A stretch of 53,482 bases of DNA from Verrucomicrobiota bacterium. Its GTDB lineage: Bacteria; Verrucomicrobiota; Verrucomicrobiia; Limisphaerales; Fontisphaeraceae. Position 1 is the first letter of the stretch. Every line of letters starts with the position of its first letter. The stretch is taken from contig JBAXGN010000023.1 of assembly GCA_037139415.1 (NCBI GenBank), positions 1 through 53,482 on the forward strand, in the 5' to 3' direction. The notes under the pieces are model-generated. The model saw only the letters and a list, made by a program, of their open reading frames with translations. It ran no database searches and had not been told where the DNA came from. Positions 36,843 to 44,170 of this stretch are shown in pieces. A program made the translations under genes and the position numbers.

Positions 36843-37030
36843 CAACCGTCTGCTCTTTTTGCCTACCTCCAGCCTGCTTTATGCGCTTGCTTCGCCTCCG
36901 CGATGGGGTTAACCTCTGTATATGAATACAAAACGTGAAAAGAAACGCAGGCGGGCCAAAACCAATGCTCCTTTACCGCAACGCGACAAGTGAAAGCATC
37001 AAACGTGCCAAAAAGCAAATTCCTATCAGT
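36843..37030 (+). repeat. Long direct repeat, right copy
   Basis: The partner of 33037-33243, in the same orientation, 3.6 kb apart. It abuts the start of the SWIM protein gene at 37033, so its end may provide that gene's leader. The element copies c and d share the ending CAAATTCCTATCAGT. Confidence 0.85.
36922..36993 (+). CDS. Possible 23-residue basic peptide (right direct repeat)
   Basis: MNTKREKKRRRAKTNAPLPQ plus RDK and stop, the counterpart of the frame at 33135. Conservation of the frame in both arms is what makes it notable. Confidence 0.3.
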   Translation: MNTKREKKRRRAKTNAPLPQRDK

Positions 37031-37032
37031 TT

Positions 37033-38265
37033 ATGGCTCAGTCTCCCACAGATTTATTCATAAGTGAACTTCGTAAGGTCACCAGCGACGGATATTTGTC
37101 CGGCGATGAAGTCTGGCAGCTGGCTAAATGGCTGAATGAACATTCCGATGCCATGAAAGTTTGGCCTGGGAGCCTCTTTGTGGAACCCCTGAACGAAGCG
37201 TTTGCGGATGGCATTCTTGACAACGATGAAATGGTTCGTATCGGTACGCTAATACGGGAGGTGGAGCGTGAATGGTCACTTCAGTCCGCCCCCGTCCAAG
37301 AGGACACTTCGCTCGTTACCGAGGAAACCGAAATATCGGTACTCGAACTGCCCGTCATCGATAGTTCGGTAATGGTCCCATCAAGCAGCCGCCCCATTTC
37401 ATATAAAGTCGATTTATTTGACAATTCCTGCACCTGTGAAGATTGGCGCAAAAACCGATCAGAAATCCCGGTAAACAACTTGAACCGTTGCTGCAAGCAC
37501 ATTGCGCAAGGCCTGCTTGAGGTCGAAGCTAAAGGTGTCTTCCTCATGCCCGATTACCTGCGTGCCATCGCCGAGGAGTGTGTCCAACGAGATCGCGGCA
37601 TTAACCCCCGCAGCCAATGGGTCGTGATTAATCTTCCCGAATACAGGAAGGAAGACCCTGTGCTGGTGTCGTGGGATAATTCCCCTTGGTGCAACGTGTA
37701 TGCCCCTGCGGGCGTCAATTATGAACGCTACGGTTACAATTGCTCGGAGGTCCGCTGGGCTTATGGCCTTGCTCCAAACCGAGGCCGTCGAATCGCACGG
37801 GCGATCCATCAATTGCTTAAACCCGCTGGCGACCTCGATTACAGAATTTCGAGCCAACAACTCTCTCCTGAGGAGCAGTCGGGCTTCCTTCATCAGTTCG
37901 GATTCGACACCTCGGACATGTCTCCCTTTGAGACTGAACTTTTATTCACGCGGGTATTACGCCCAGTCACAAACGCGATTTCAAAAACGTTTAAACATGT
38001 GCATGCAATCGAGGAGCGCCATAAGGAAACCCTTCAGAATGCGATTCTGCGCTCCGATTTCTGCCGTTCATTGCCAAGGTACGGTCCCTACTCCAAATGG
38101 GAAGAAATGGAAATTCCTGATCGGTCGCTGACGAAGGAAGAGCGCATGAAGATCACCGACCTCGCCTTCGGTGTGCTCCCGCCAGAAGTCTTCCTGGCAT
38201 TGGAATCAAACGGCATCAAGAAATACAAAGCCGATTTGGACGTAAAATTGAAGGACAGTTACTGA
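37033..38265 (+). CDS. SWIM zinc-finger protein
   Basis: A 410-residue protein. Residues 1-85 are a helical domain (SGDEVWQLAKWLNEH, PLNEAFADGILDNDEMVR) of the sort seen ahead of BRCT or exonuclease domains; I do not name it. A SWIM zinc finger follows: YKVDLFDNSCTCEDW with C133 and C135, then CCKHI with C154 and H156, the CxC...CxH pattern. Residues about 165-410 are unrecognised. SWIM fingers bind DNA or protein and occur in SWI2/SNF2 ATPases, transposases and DNA-repair regulators. Its leader is repeat copy d. The C-terminal part could be catalytic, but I see no motif. Confidence 0.7.
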   Translation: MAQSPTDLFISELRKVTSDGYLSGDEVWQLAKWLNEHSDAMKVWPGSLFVEPLNEAFADGILDNDEMVRIGTLIREVEREWSLQSAPVQEDTSLVTEETEISVLELPVIDSSVMVPSSSRPISYKVDLFDNSCTCEDWRKNRSEIPVNNLNRCCKHIAQGLLEVEAKGVFLMPDYLRAIAEECVQRDRGINPRSQWVVINLPEYRKEDPVLVSWDNSPWCNVYAPAGVNYERYGYNCSEVRWAYGLAPNRGRRIARAIHQLLKPAGDLDYRISSQQLSPEEQSGFLHQFGFDTSDMSPFETELLFTRVLRPVTNAISKTFKHVHAIEERHKETLQNAILRSDFCRSLPRYGPYSKWEEMEIPDRSLTKEERMKITDLAFGVLPPEVFLALESNGIKKYKADLDVKLKDSY

Positions 38266-38305
38266 TAAGAATTTTGTGTTTTTTTAGCCATTGCTTTTAT
38301 CAGTT

Positions 38306-38655
38306 GGGACCGATGGGACGCAGGGAGCTATGGGCGGGTGGTCACCATGCTTGAACAGGATGGGGCATTGCAAATTGAAAATTGTCAATTGCAAATTGGG
38401 GAGCCAAGACGGAAGACAGTAAACAGTGATCAGTCGGGGCTTGAAAGGTGGGACGGATTGAGGCATGAATGGAGTCGTAGCCCGATATTGATGAACGGGA
38501 ATTCCCTGCCGCATGGGGCGGCCGGGCGTGGCATCCGGGTCGGGCATGAAAAGCGTATGAATCCTGAGATTCGTGAATTTATTGGGCGGTCGGCTTATTG
38601 CCAACGCGAAGTGCGCACGCTGGCAGGGATGTTGCCCGCAGACAATGCGGCGCTG
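38306..38655 (+). repeat. 350-bp repeat covering the SEC-C gene start, copy 1
   Basis: Aligns with 41286-41638 in the same orientation (offset about 2980 bp), most bases identical. It includes an AT-rich near-palindrome (GCAAATTGAAAATTG ... GCAAATTGG) and ACAGTAAACAGTGATCAGT. It ends inside the first 33 codons of the SEC-C gene. Confidence 0.85.
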
Positions 38656-40647
38656 GACGCTTTGATTGGAGAGACGGTTGTGACGAGCGATCAACGGGAG
38701 TTTCTGTTCCTTGTCATGGCCGCCTTGTCCGCCGGGCGGCCGGTGTCAGCACGGCATCTGGCGCTTGGGACGGTGCTGATCCCCGACCCGTGGACTTTGG
38801 GAGGCATCGTCACTCACATGCAGGGGGACATCGCCACACCACTGGTGGAGGCGGTGCGGAATGTGTTTTTACCGCCGAATATCGTGGCGAATGCGTTGTT
38901 CCTGGCGGCACACTGGCATGAGGAGCACAGCGGTGGAAAGCTGCCAGGGCCGCTGATCGGGGCGGCGCGCGTAGCGGTGCGGAACAAGACCAACGGGCAG
39001 GCGGACTGGGCACTGCTGCACGCGGTGGCATTGATCAGTGGGGATGAGGGACTGTACACGCTGGTTTTGGAAAATCGGGGTTTGAAGAAAGGTGACGCAA
39101 CGCTGGAGGAATGGAATAAGGGGGTGAAAAAGCTGGGGGACAATACGCTCGATATCTGGCGCAGAGATCCGATCGGGCTGGTGCCGGAAAAGCATCAAGC
39201 GGAACTGGCGACCGCAAATACCATGCGGCGGGCGGTGTCGCGCATTGGCCGGAATGAACCCTGCCCCTGCGGGAGCGGGAAAAAGTACAAGCACTGCTGC
39301 ATTGAAAAGGATCAGGAGCGCCTGCGGCACTCCACGGAAATCGCGGGGATGACCGAGGCGGAATTACACGCGAACCCGGAGCCGTTTTTAACGGCGGTCA
39401 GGATTGAACAATACCAAGGTCACGAAGTGGCCCGTTTCGACCCGCGCAAGATTGCGCCCGGCCTGCACGTTGATTTTCTGGCCAAGCTCTGCCGCTGCAA
39501 GTTGCTTGATGCCGTCGTGGAAGCGATGGAGAAACTTGGCTACCGCGATGAGCTCAAAGAGCCGTGGGAGCAGATTTCATTACGCGTGGCACGCGCGGGA
39601 CGGAAGGACCTCGTGGAGCGGATGATGAAGTTGAATCCGGAAGGCGGGACGAAAACCCATGACGGCCACCTGCTGCTCATGATGGCAGAAGCCGACCCTG
39701 TGGCGCTGAACAATCATCTCATGGAGTCAGTCCAGCGAATGCTGGCCGATGACGAAGTCAAGGAACTTTCCAACTTTGCCTGGGCACTGCTTCAGTCGAG
39801 GCTCTGTCCACTGGGCATCCTGGTGGCGCGGAGCCTGATTCCCATTCTTCCCCAGCAGGATGCCGCCCGGCTGTTGACCGATATTTTGGTGGCGCGCGAT
39901 TTATTGCTGCTACCACCGGACGAGCCGTTCAGCGACATCATGGACAAACGGTTTCTGGACCAGCGCCCGGATGAGGGCAAGGATGCCGAGGCATTGCGTG
40001 AAGCGCTACGGAAGCTCGACGCAAAGGTGCAGGAGGTGCAGCGGTACAAAGAATCTGTTCAGCGCCTGCAAAAGGAGGTGGCGCGCCGCGAGCAACTGGC
40101 AACGACTTCCGCCACGACGGTGATCGCGCCCAAAGCACCCGTGGACGCCAAGGCGCTGGAAGAATTGCGCCAGAAGGTGCAAACGCTCAAGTCATCACTC
40201 AAGGAGCGGCACCAGGAGCGGAATACATTACGGCAGGAATTGCAAAAAGCGCATACCGACTTGGATTCGTTACGCCAGAAAGCGGCAGCACCGGTTCCCG
40301 CTGGGAACGGGCCGGAAACGGATCGCGAAGAGGATTGGTTACTGCCGCAGGACGCGCCGGAAAACCAGCCGGTGCGGGTCATCGAGTTTCCGCGCAATTT
40401 TCAGGATTCATTGGCAAGTTTGCCACGCTCAGTCGCGCGGGGAACGTTGACGATGCTGGGTCGGCTGGCGGCGGGCGAGCCGGCGGCATTTGTGGGCGCG
40501 GTGCGACTCAAGGCGTGCCCGGGCATCATGCGGCATCGAATCGGGATTGATTTCCGGCTGTTGTTCCGGCTGCTGCCGGATCGGGTGCAGGTGGTGGATT
40601 TGATTCCCCGGCAGGATTTGGAGCGAAAGATCAAGACGCTGGTGTGA
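38557..40647 (+). CDS. SEC-C protein with C-terminal RelE-like domain
   Basis: A 696-residue protein. A helical N-terminal region (1-225) leads to a SEC-C zinc motif, [17 protein letters not shown] (about 229-247), typical of SecA C-termini and many accessory proteins. Helical regions follow (250-480), then a coiled coil (about 485-590, heptads in [19 protein letters not shown]). The last 90 residues (605-696) read like a RelE/ParE mRNA-interferase fold: [15 protein letters not shown], then [20 protein letters not shown]. The start at 38557 follows the repeat and is the first ATG of the conserved part; the frame is open further upstream through repeat DNA. Role unknown; the RelE-like end may be a regulatory or toxin module. 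Confidence 0.75.
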   Translation: MNPEIREFIGRSAYCQREVRTLAGMLPADNAALDALIGETVVTSDQREFLFLVMAALSAGRPVSARHLALGTVLIPDPWTLGGIVTHMQGDIATPLVEAVRNVFLPPNIVANALFLAAHWHEEHSGGKLPGPLIGAARVAVRNKTNGQADWALLHAVALISGDEGLYTLVLENRGLKKGDATLEEWNKGVKKLGDNTLDIWRRDPIGLVPEKHQAELATANTMRRAVSRIGRNEPCPCGSGKKYKHCCIEKDQERLRHSTEIAGMTEAELHANPEPFLTAVRIEQYQGHEVARFDPRKIAPGLHVDFLAKLCRCKLLDAVVEAMEKLGYRDELKEPWEQISLRVARAGRKDLVERMMKLNPEGGTKTHDGHLLLMMAEADPVALNNHLMESVQRMLADDEVKELSNFAWALLQSRLCPLGILVARSLIPILPQQDAARLLTDILVARDLLLLPPDEPFSDIMDKRFLDQRPDEGKDAEALREALRKLDAKVQEVQRYKESVQRLQKEVARREQLATTSATTVIAPKAPVDAKALEELRQKVQTLKSSLKERHQERNTLRQELQKAHTDLDSLRQKAAAPVPAGNGPETDREEDWLLPQDAPENQPVRVIEFPRNFQDSLASLPRSVARGTLTMLGRLAAGEPAAFVGAVRLKACPGIMRHRIGIDFRLLFRLLPDRVQVVDLIPRQDLERKIKTLV

Positions 40648-40687
40648 TACGGAAAATCCGATTTTGCAGAAAGATGGAAAAAGGGAC

Positions 40688-41232
40688 ATGGCAGAAAAAT
40701 TAGCTGGCAAAAATATTAGGACAGGATGGACAGGATGAACAGGATGGGGATTGCAAATTGTAAATTTCAAATTGGTGAGCCGAGACAGGCTGGAGGCGGG
40801 AGAACCAATGAGCACCGAAGGCCCGATTTTGCAGAAAAATGAAGACCGGGAATTTTAACCACGGATGACACGGATGGCACGGATAAGACCGAAGCGCGAC
40901 ATCCGAAAGAACTTTTGCAGGAAGATGGGGGAACCGGACATGGCAGAAAAATTAGCTGGCAAAAATATTAGGACAGGATGGACAGGATGAACAGGATGGG
41001 GATTGCAAATTGTAAATTTCAAATTGGGGAGCCGAGACAGGCTGGAGGCGGTAGAACCAACGAGCACCGGAGGCCCGATTTTGCAGAAAAATGAAGACCG
41101 GGAAATTTTAACCACGGATGACACGGATGGCACGGATAAGACGGAAGCGCGACATCCGAAAGAACTTTTGCAGGAAAATGGGGGAATCGGACATGGCAGA
41201 AAGATTAGCTGGCAAAAATATGGGGAACAGAG
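40688..41232. repeat. 252-bp tandem repeat, two units plus a part
   Basis: Sequence starting ACATGGCAGAAAAATTAGCT begins at 40686, 40938 and 41191, so the period is 252-253 bp. Each unit holds AGGACAGGATGGACAGGATG, an AT-rich GCAAATTGTAAATTTC palindrome, CCGATTTTGCAGAAAAATGA and TAACCACGGATGACACGGAT. The third unit stops after about 40 bp. No protein fits. Confidence 0.85.
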
Positions 41233-41285
41233 ACGGAAGACAGTAAACAGTGATCAGTTATCAGTAAACAGTGAGCCGAGAGGAT

Positions 41286-41638
41286 GGGACTGATGGGACG
41301 CAGGGGAGCTATGGGCGCGTGGTCACCGTGCTTGAACAGGATGGGGCATTGCAAATTGAAAATTGTAAATTTCAAATTGGGGAGGCAAATACGGAAGACA
41401 GTAAACAGTAATCAGTCGGGGCTTGAAAGGTAGGGTGGTTTGTGGCACGAATTGAAGCGTAGCCCGATATTGATGAACGGGAGTTCCCTGCCGCATGGGG
41501 CGGCTGGACGTAGCATCCGGGTCGGGTCGGAAAAGAGTATGAATCCTGAGATTCGTGAATTTATTGGGCGGTCGGATTATTGCCAAGGCGAAGTGCGCAC
41601 GCTGGCAGGGATGTTGCCTGCGGACGATGCGGCGCTGG
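41286..41638 (+). repeat. 350-bp repeat, copy 2 (truncated SEC-C start)
   Basis: The second copy of 38306-38655. It ends within the gene-start region, where unrelated sequence follows. Confidence 0.85.
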
Positions 41639-41655
41639 CGGCCAGACGCGTTTGA
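41539..41655 (+). pseudogene. Truncated copy of the SEC-C gene start
   Basis: [20 protein letters not shown], then [13 protein letters not shown], matches the first 33 residues of the SEC-C protein, then ends in AARRV and a stop. The remaining 660 residues are missing, so this is a relic of the duplication. Confidence 0.75.
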
Positions 41656-41986
41656 GGCCGCCAAGCGCGAGGCCGCCAACCTGCCACCCACTCTGAAAGT
41701 GCCGGTGAGTGCCGCGCGCATCGGCCCGCTGGCAATTGCGACAAACGCTGGAGAACTCTTCGTGGAGTGGGGGCTGTCCATAAAGAAGCGCTCGCCCTTT
41801 CCCCACACCATCGTGAGCGAACTCACCAACGACTGGGTCGGTTATGAACCCACAGCACAAGCCTTCGAGCACGAGGGGTACGAGACTCTAGCTGGCGTGG
41901 ATTTTGTGTCACTTCAGGGAATCCAAATGCTGGTGGATACGTCGGTTGAGCTGCTGCAGCAACTGGCGGCCGAGGATCGCCAATGA
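41642..41986 (+). pseudogene. C-terminal fragment of a ceramidase-like protein
   Basis: About 114 residues in a frame different from the SEC-C relic: DAFEAAKREAANLP, then IGPLAIATNAGELFVEWGLS, then IKKRSPFPHTIVSELTNDWV and GYEPTAQAFEHEGYE. This is the C-terminal region of neutral/alkaline ceramidase-like proteins (GELFVE-GL-IK-SPF pattern), where the upstream catalytic domain should be but is replaced by the SEC-C relic at 41638-41645. A frame starting at 41555 could translate both as a chimera, which I think is accidental. Confidence 0.6.
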
Positions 41987-42301
41987 GCGCGACCCAATGG
42001 CAGAACCGCCCTGCGTCAAGTCGGGGGTGGCGGTAACGTCCCCCAAAAACAAATGCTTATGAGTTCAACTTAGAAAAAGCAGTTTAACCACGGATGGACA
42101 CGGATAAACACGGATTAAGAGGCCGTTACAAATGCCAAGGTGTTCGCCAAACGAGGGAACTGATCGTCGGGTTTTGAATCCGTGTTCATCGGTGTTTATC
42201 CGTGATTCTGTAGGGCAACTGCCGTTTTTAGGATGAATGATGAATCCGCGCAGTGGAAAAACCTCGCTTGCATAGCAAACTGAAAGGAGTAAATTGCCGC
42301 C
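41987..42301. repeat. Repeat-bearing gap before the antitoxin gene
   Basis: Contains a divergent element copy (42004-42064; GCGTCAAGTCGGGGGTGG, ending AAAAACAAATGCTTATGAGT). An imperfect inverted pair of ACCACGGAT-type repeats follows (ACCACGGATGGACACGGATA near 42087 and CCGTGTTCATCGGTGTTTAT near 42181). No gene is visible. Confidence 0.6.
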
Positions 42302-42526
42302 ATGAGCAGGACGGAAATTCTCGAAGAACTGCGCCGGATGCCTGAACCGGAGCGACGCGAACTCGTTGAAACCAGCGAAATGGAATTTGGTGATTTCGAC
42401 GACACGCTCGCGCCGGAGCAAATCGCCGAACTTGACCGTCGTGCAGAAGACGCTTTGAAAAACCCCGGACGCGGCATCCCGTGGGAACAACTGCGGGACG
42501 AAACTCTGGCCAAATACAAGAAATGA
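42302..42526 (+). CDS. Addiction-module antitoxin (PF09720-like)
   Basis: A 74-residue acidic/helical protein: [20 protein letters not shown] opening and a C-terminal [17 protein letters not shown], matching the putative addiction module component family that pairs with RelE/ParE toxins. A GGAG lies about 15 bp upstream. The downstream toxin frame overlaps as ATGA but is only a remnant, so this antitoxin is orphaned. Confidence 0.75.
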   Translation: MSRTEILEELRRMPEPERRELVETSEMEFGDFDDTLAPEQIAELDRRAEDALKNPGRGIPWEQLRDETLAKYKK

Positions 42527-42586
42527 GTTTTCGGGTCATCCATGATTCCGAAGCCGTGTTTGATTGAGGAGGCGGTGGCTTGGTAT
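42523..42586 (+). pseudogene. Remnant of a ParE/RelE-type toxin
   Basis: The frame [14 protein letters not shown] starts at 42523, overlapping the antitoxin stop. In the +1 frame IEEAVAWY continues the typical ParE start (xxVxxxxEAExExEEAVAWY). A stop in the first frame and the frame change show decay. Similarity ends at about 42586, exactly where the 3' end of the oppositely oriented REC-PAS gene begins. Confidence 0.6.
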
Positions 42587-43705
42587 GTCGGTGTTGATGG
42601 CCAGGACTTTCTCGGGCTGCCCTTGCTCCTCCCGCAGCAAGGTCCAACGGCATAGGCTGACCAACGACTGTTCTGCCTTGTTGAGCTGCTTTAGTTCACC
42701 CGTCCAGGCGCCCTCTTTCAACAGCGCGGCGTGGGCCAGCTCAAACGCCGCCAACTCCATGATCACAAGGTCGGTGAACTTGCGGCCCAGCGCCTCCGCG
42801 CTGGTCCAACCGTAAAGCCGCTCGGCGCCCCGGTTCCAGTACCGTACCGTGTGGTCGAGCGCGCAGACGTAGATGGCGTCGTTGGTCGCGTCCAGCAGCG
42901 CCGCCTGTTTGCGAATCTGTTCCTCCGCCTGCTTGCGCTTGGTGATGTCGCGGAAGTTCCAAACGCGGCCGTAGTAGTGACCGTCCGCGCCGACCATCGG
43001 CGCCGAGTAGCGGTCGAACACCCGGCCGTCCTTGAGGATGAGTTCCTCCCGGCTGGTGTCCTGCTGATGCGCGTTGAGGTAGCGGACGCGTTCGAGAAAC
43101 GCCGGGGGATCGGCCAGCTTGGTCGTCACAAACTGCAACACGGGTTTGTCATCTTTCAGTGCGACCAACTCCGGCGGGACTGCCCACAGTTCGATAAAAC
43201 GGCGGTTGTACGACACGATCTTGTCGTCCGCATTGACCACGAGGATGCCATCAATCGAGGTTTCCTGTTGGGTGGCCAGCATGGCATTGCTGAATTTCAG
43301 ATCCTCATCGGCCAGCTTGTGCGCGCGCCGATCAACGGCCTCGCGCAATTCCCGTTCGACGACGGGGCCTAACCGCGCCAGCTTGTCCTTCATGACATAG
43401 TTGCTCGCGCCGGCTTTCATGGCGGCGACGGCGTTGTCTTCGCCGAGGGTCCCGGAGACGAGGATGAACGGGATGTCCAGCCCGCGCTCCCGCAACAACT
43501 CCAACGCCTGCAAGCCATCGAATAGCGGCAGGCTGTAATCGGCCAGGACGATCTCCCAGCCTTGATTGAGTTCAGCCAGGAAATCCGCCTTGGTCTCGAC
43601 CCGCTTCCACTCCGGCTCGTAGCCGCCGTGTTTCAGCTCATGCAGGACCAATTCCGCGTCGGCGGGGAGGTCTTCCAGAATCAGGACTTTGAGTTTCGTT
43701 GACAT
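42536..43705 (-). CDS. REC-PAS-PAS signalling protein, 3' end lost
   Basis: A 389-residue protein: receiver domain 5-125 (phospho-acceptor D56; K107 region SNYVMKDK), PAS at about 145-260 and a second PAS/PAC at about 270-374. Relatives continue after INTDIT into a histidine kinase core (HisKA/HATPase). Here the conserved text stops at INTDI and the last 15 residues (PSHRLLNQTRLRNHG) are toxin-remnant DNA read backwards. So the protein is a truncated receiver-sensor with no kinase. The promoter side is 18 bp from the Rcp gene, so it is the last gene of the signalling cluster. Confidence 0.8.
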   Translation of the reverse strand: MSTKLKVLILEDLPADAELVLHELKHGGYEPEWKRVETKADFLAELNQGWEIVLADYSLPLFDGLQALELLRERGLDIPFILVSGTLGEDNAVAAMKAGASNYVMKDKLARLGPVVERELREAVDRRAHKLADEDLKFSNAMLATQQETSIDGILVVNADDKIVSYNRRFIELWAVPPELVALKDDKPVLQFVTTKLADPPAFLERVRYLNAHQQDTSREELILKDGRVFDRYSAPMVGADGHYYGRVWNFRDITKRKQAEEQIRKQAALLDATNDAIYVCALDHTVRYWNRGAERLYGWTSAEALGRKFTDLVIMELAAFELAHAALLKEGAWTGELKQLNKAEQSLVSLCRWTLLREEQGQPEKVLAINTDIPSHRLLNQTRLRNHG

Positions 43706-43723
43706 CGGTTTATCGCTCCTTTC

Positions 43724-44170
43724 TCAGAGGATGGGCGGCTGGTTCAGCAGCAGCCAGTAATAGCCCACCTGGCGCACGGACTCGCTGAACTGGTCGAAGT
43801 CCATGGGCTTTACAATGTAGCTGTTGACCCCCAGCTTGTAGCTTTCGATCACGTCGCGCTCCTCCCGCGAGGAGGTCATGATCACCACCGGCAACAACCG
43901 CATCCGCGCGTCACCGCGGATTTGCCGGAGCACTTCCATACCGTCCACCTTCGGCAACTTTAAATCGAGCAGGACCACTTTGGGCGGGTGGTTGGGACTC
44001 CGGCTTGCATACGCGCCCCGGCAGAAGAGGAAGTCGAGTGCCTCCGCGCCGTCGCGGACCACGTGGATGTTGTTGGCGAGGCGATTTTTCTTCAGCGTGT
44101 GCAGGGTTAACTCGACGTCGCTGGGGTTGTCTTCCACCAGCAGGATTTCGACTTCGTTTTCGGTTTTCAT
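43724..44170 (-). CDS. Rcp-type single-domain response regulator
   Basis: A 148-residue CheY-like receiver: acidic pair ED13-14 in LLVEDNPSD, phospho-acceptor D69 (VLLDLKLPKVDG), Thr/Ser in VIMTSSREERD and Lys in YIVKPMDFDQF. This is the response-regulator family often partnered with phytochrome-like or PAS kinases (Rcp1). It overlaps the kinase stop by 4 bp and lies 18 bp before the REC-PAS gene, so the three are co-transcribed and it is probably the direct target of the kinase. Confidence 0.9.
   Translation of the reverse strand: MKTENEVEILLVEDNPSDVELTLHTLKKNRLANNIHVVRDGAEALDFLFCRGAYASRSPNHPPKVVLLDLKLPKVDGMEVLRQIRGDARMRLLPVVIMTSSREERDVIESYKLGVNSYIVKPMDFDQFSESVRQVGYYWLLLNQPPIL

Larger units (their letters stand above)
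36647..37032. repeat. Repeat-filled gap after the HA-repeat gene
   Basis: No gene is visible besides a possible micro-peptide. It contains element copy c (36738-36795), the right arm of the long direct repeat (36843-37030) and its element copy d (36973-37030), which ends 3 bp before the next start codon. Confidence 0.7.

Noticed and set aside
36738-37030. Integron attC sites
   Set aside because: The element copies lack the RYYYAAC/GTTRRRY ends and long palindromic arms, and no integrase is seen.
38258-38303. Terminator after the SWIM gene (ACTGATAA ... TTATCAGT)
   Set aside because: Stem of 8 bp with a 27-base loop containing the T-run, so the geometry is wrong; it is likely repeat-derived.
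41555-41986. A single 143-residue chimeric protein
   Set aside because: The first 30 codons read the SEC-C relic out of frame; only the second part resembles a known family. Called as a fragment instead.
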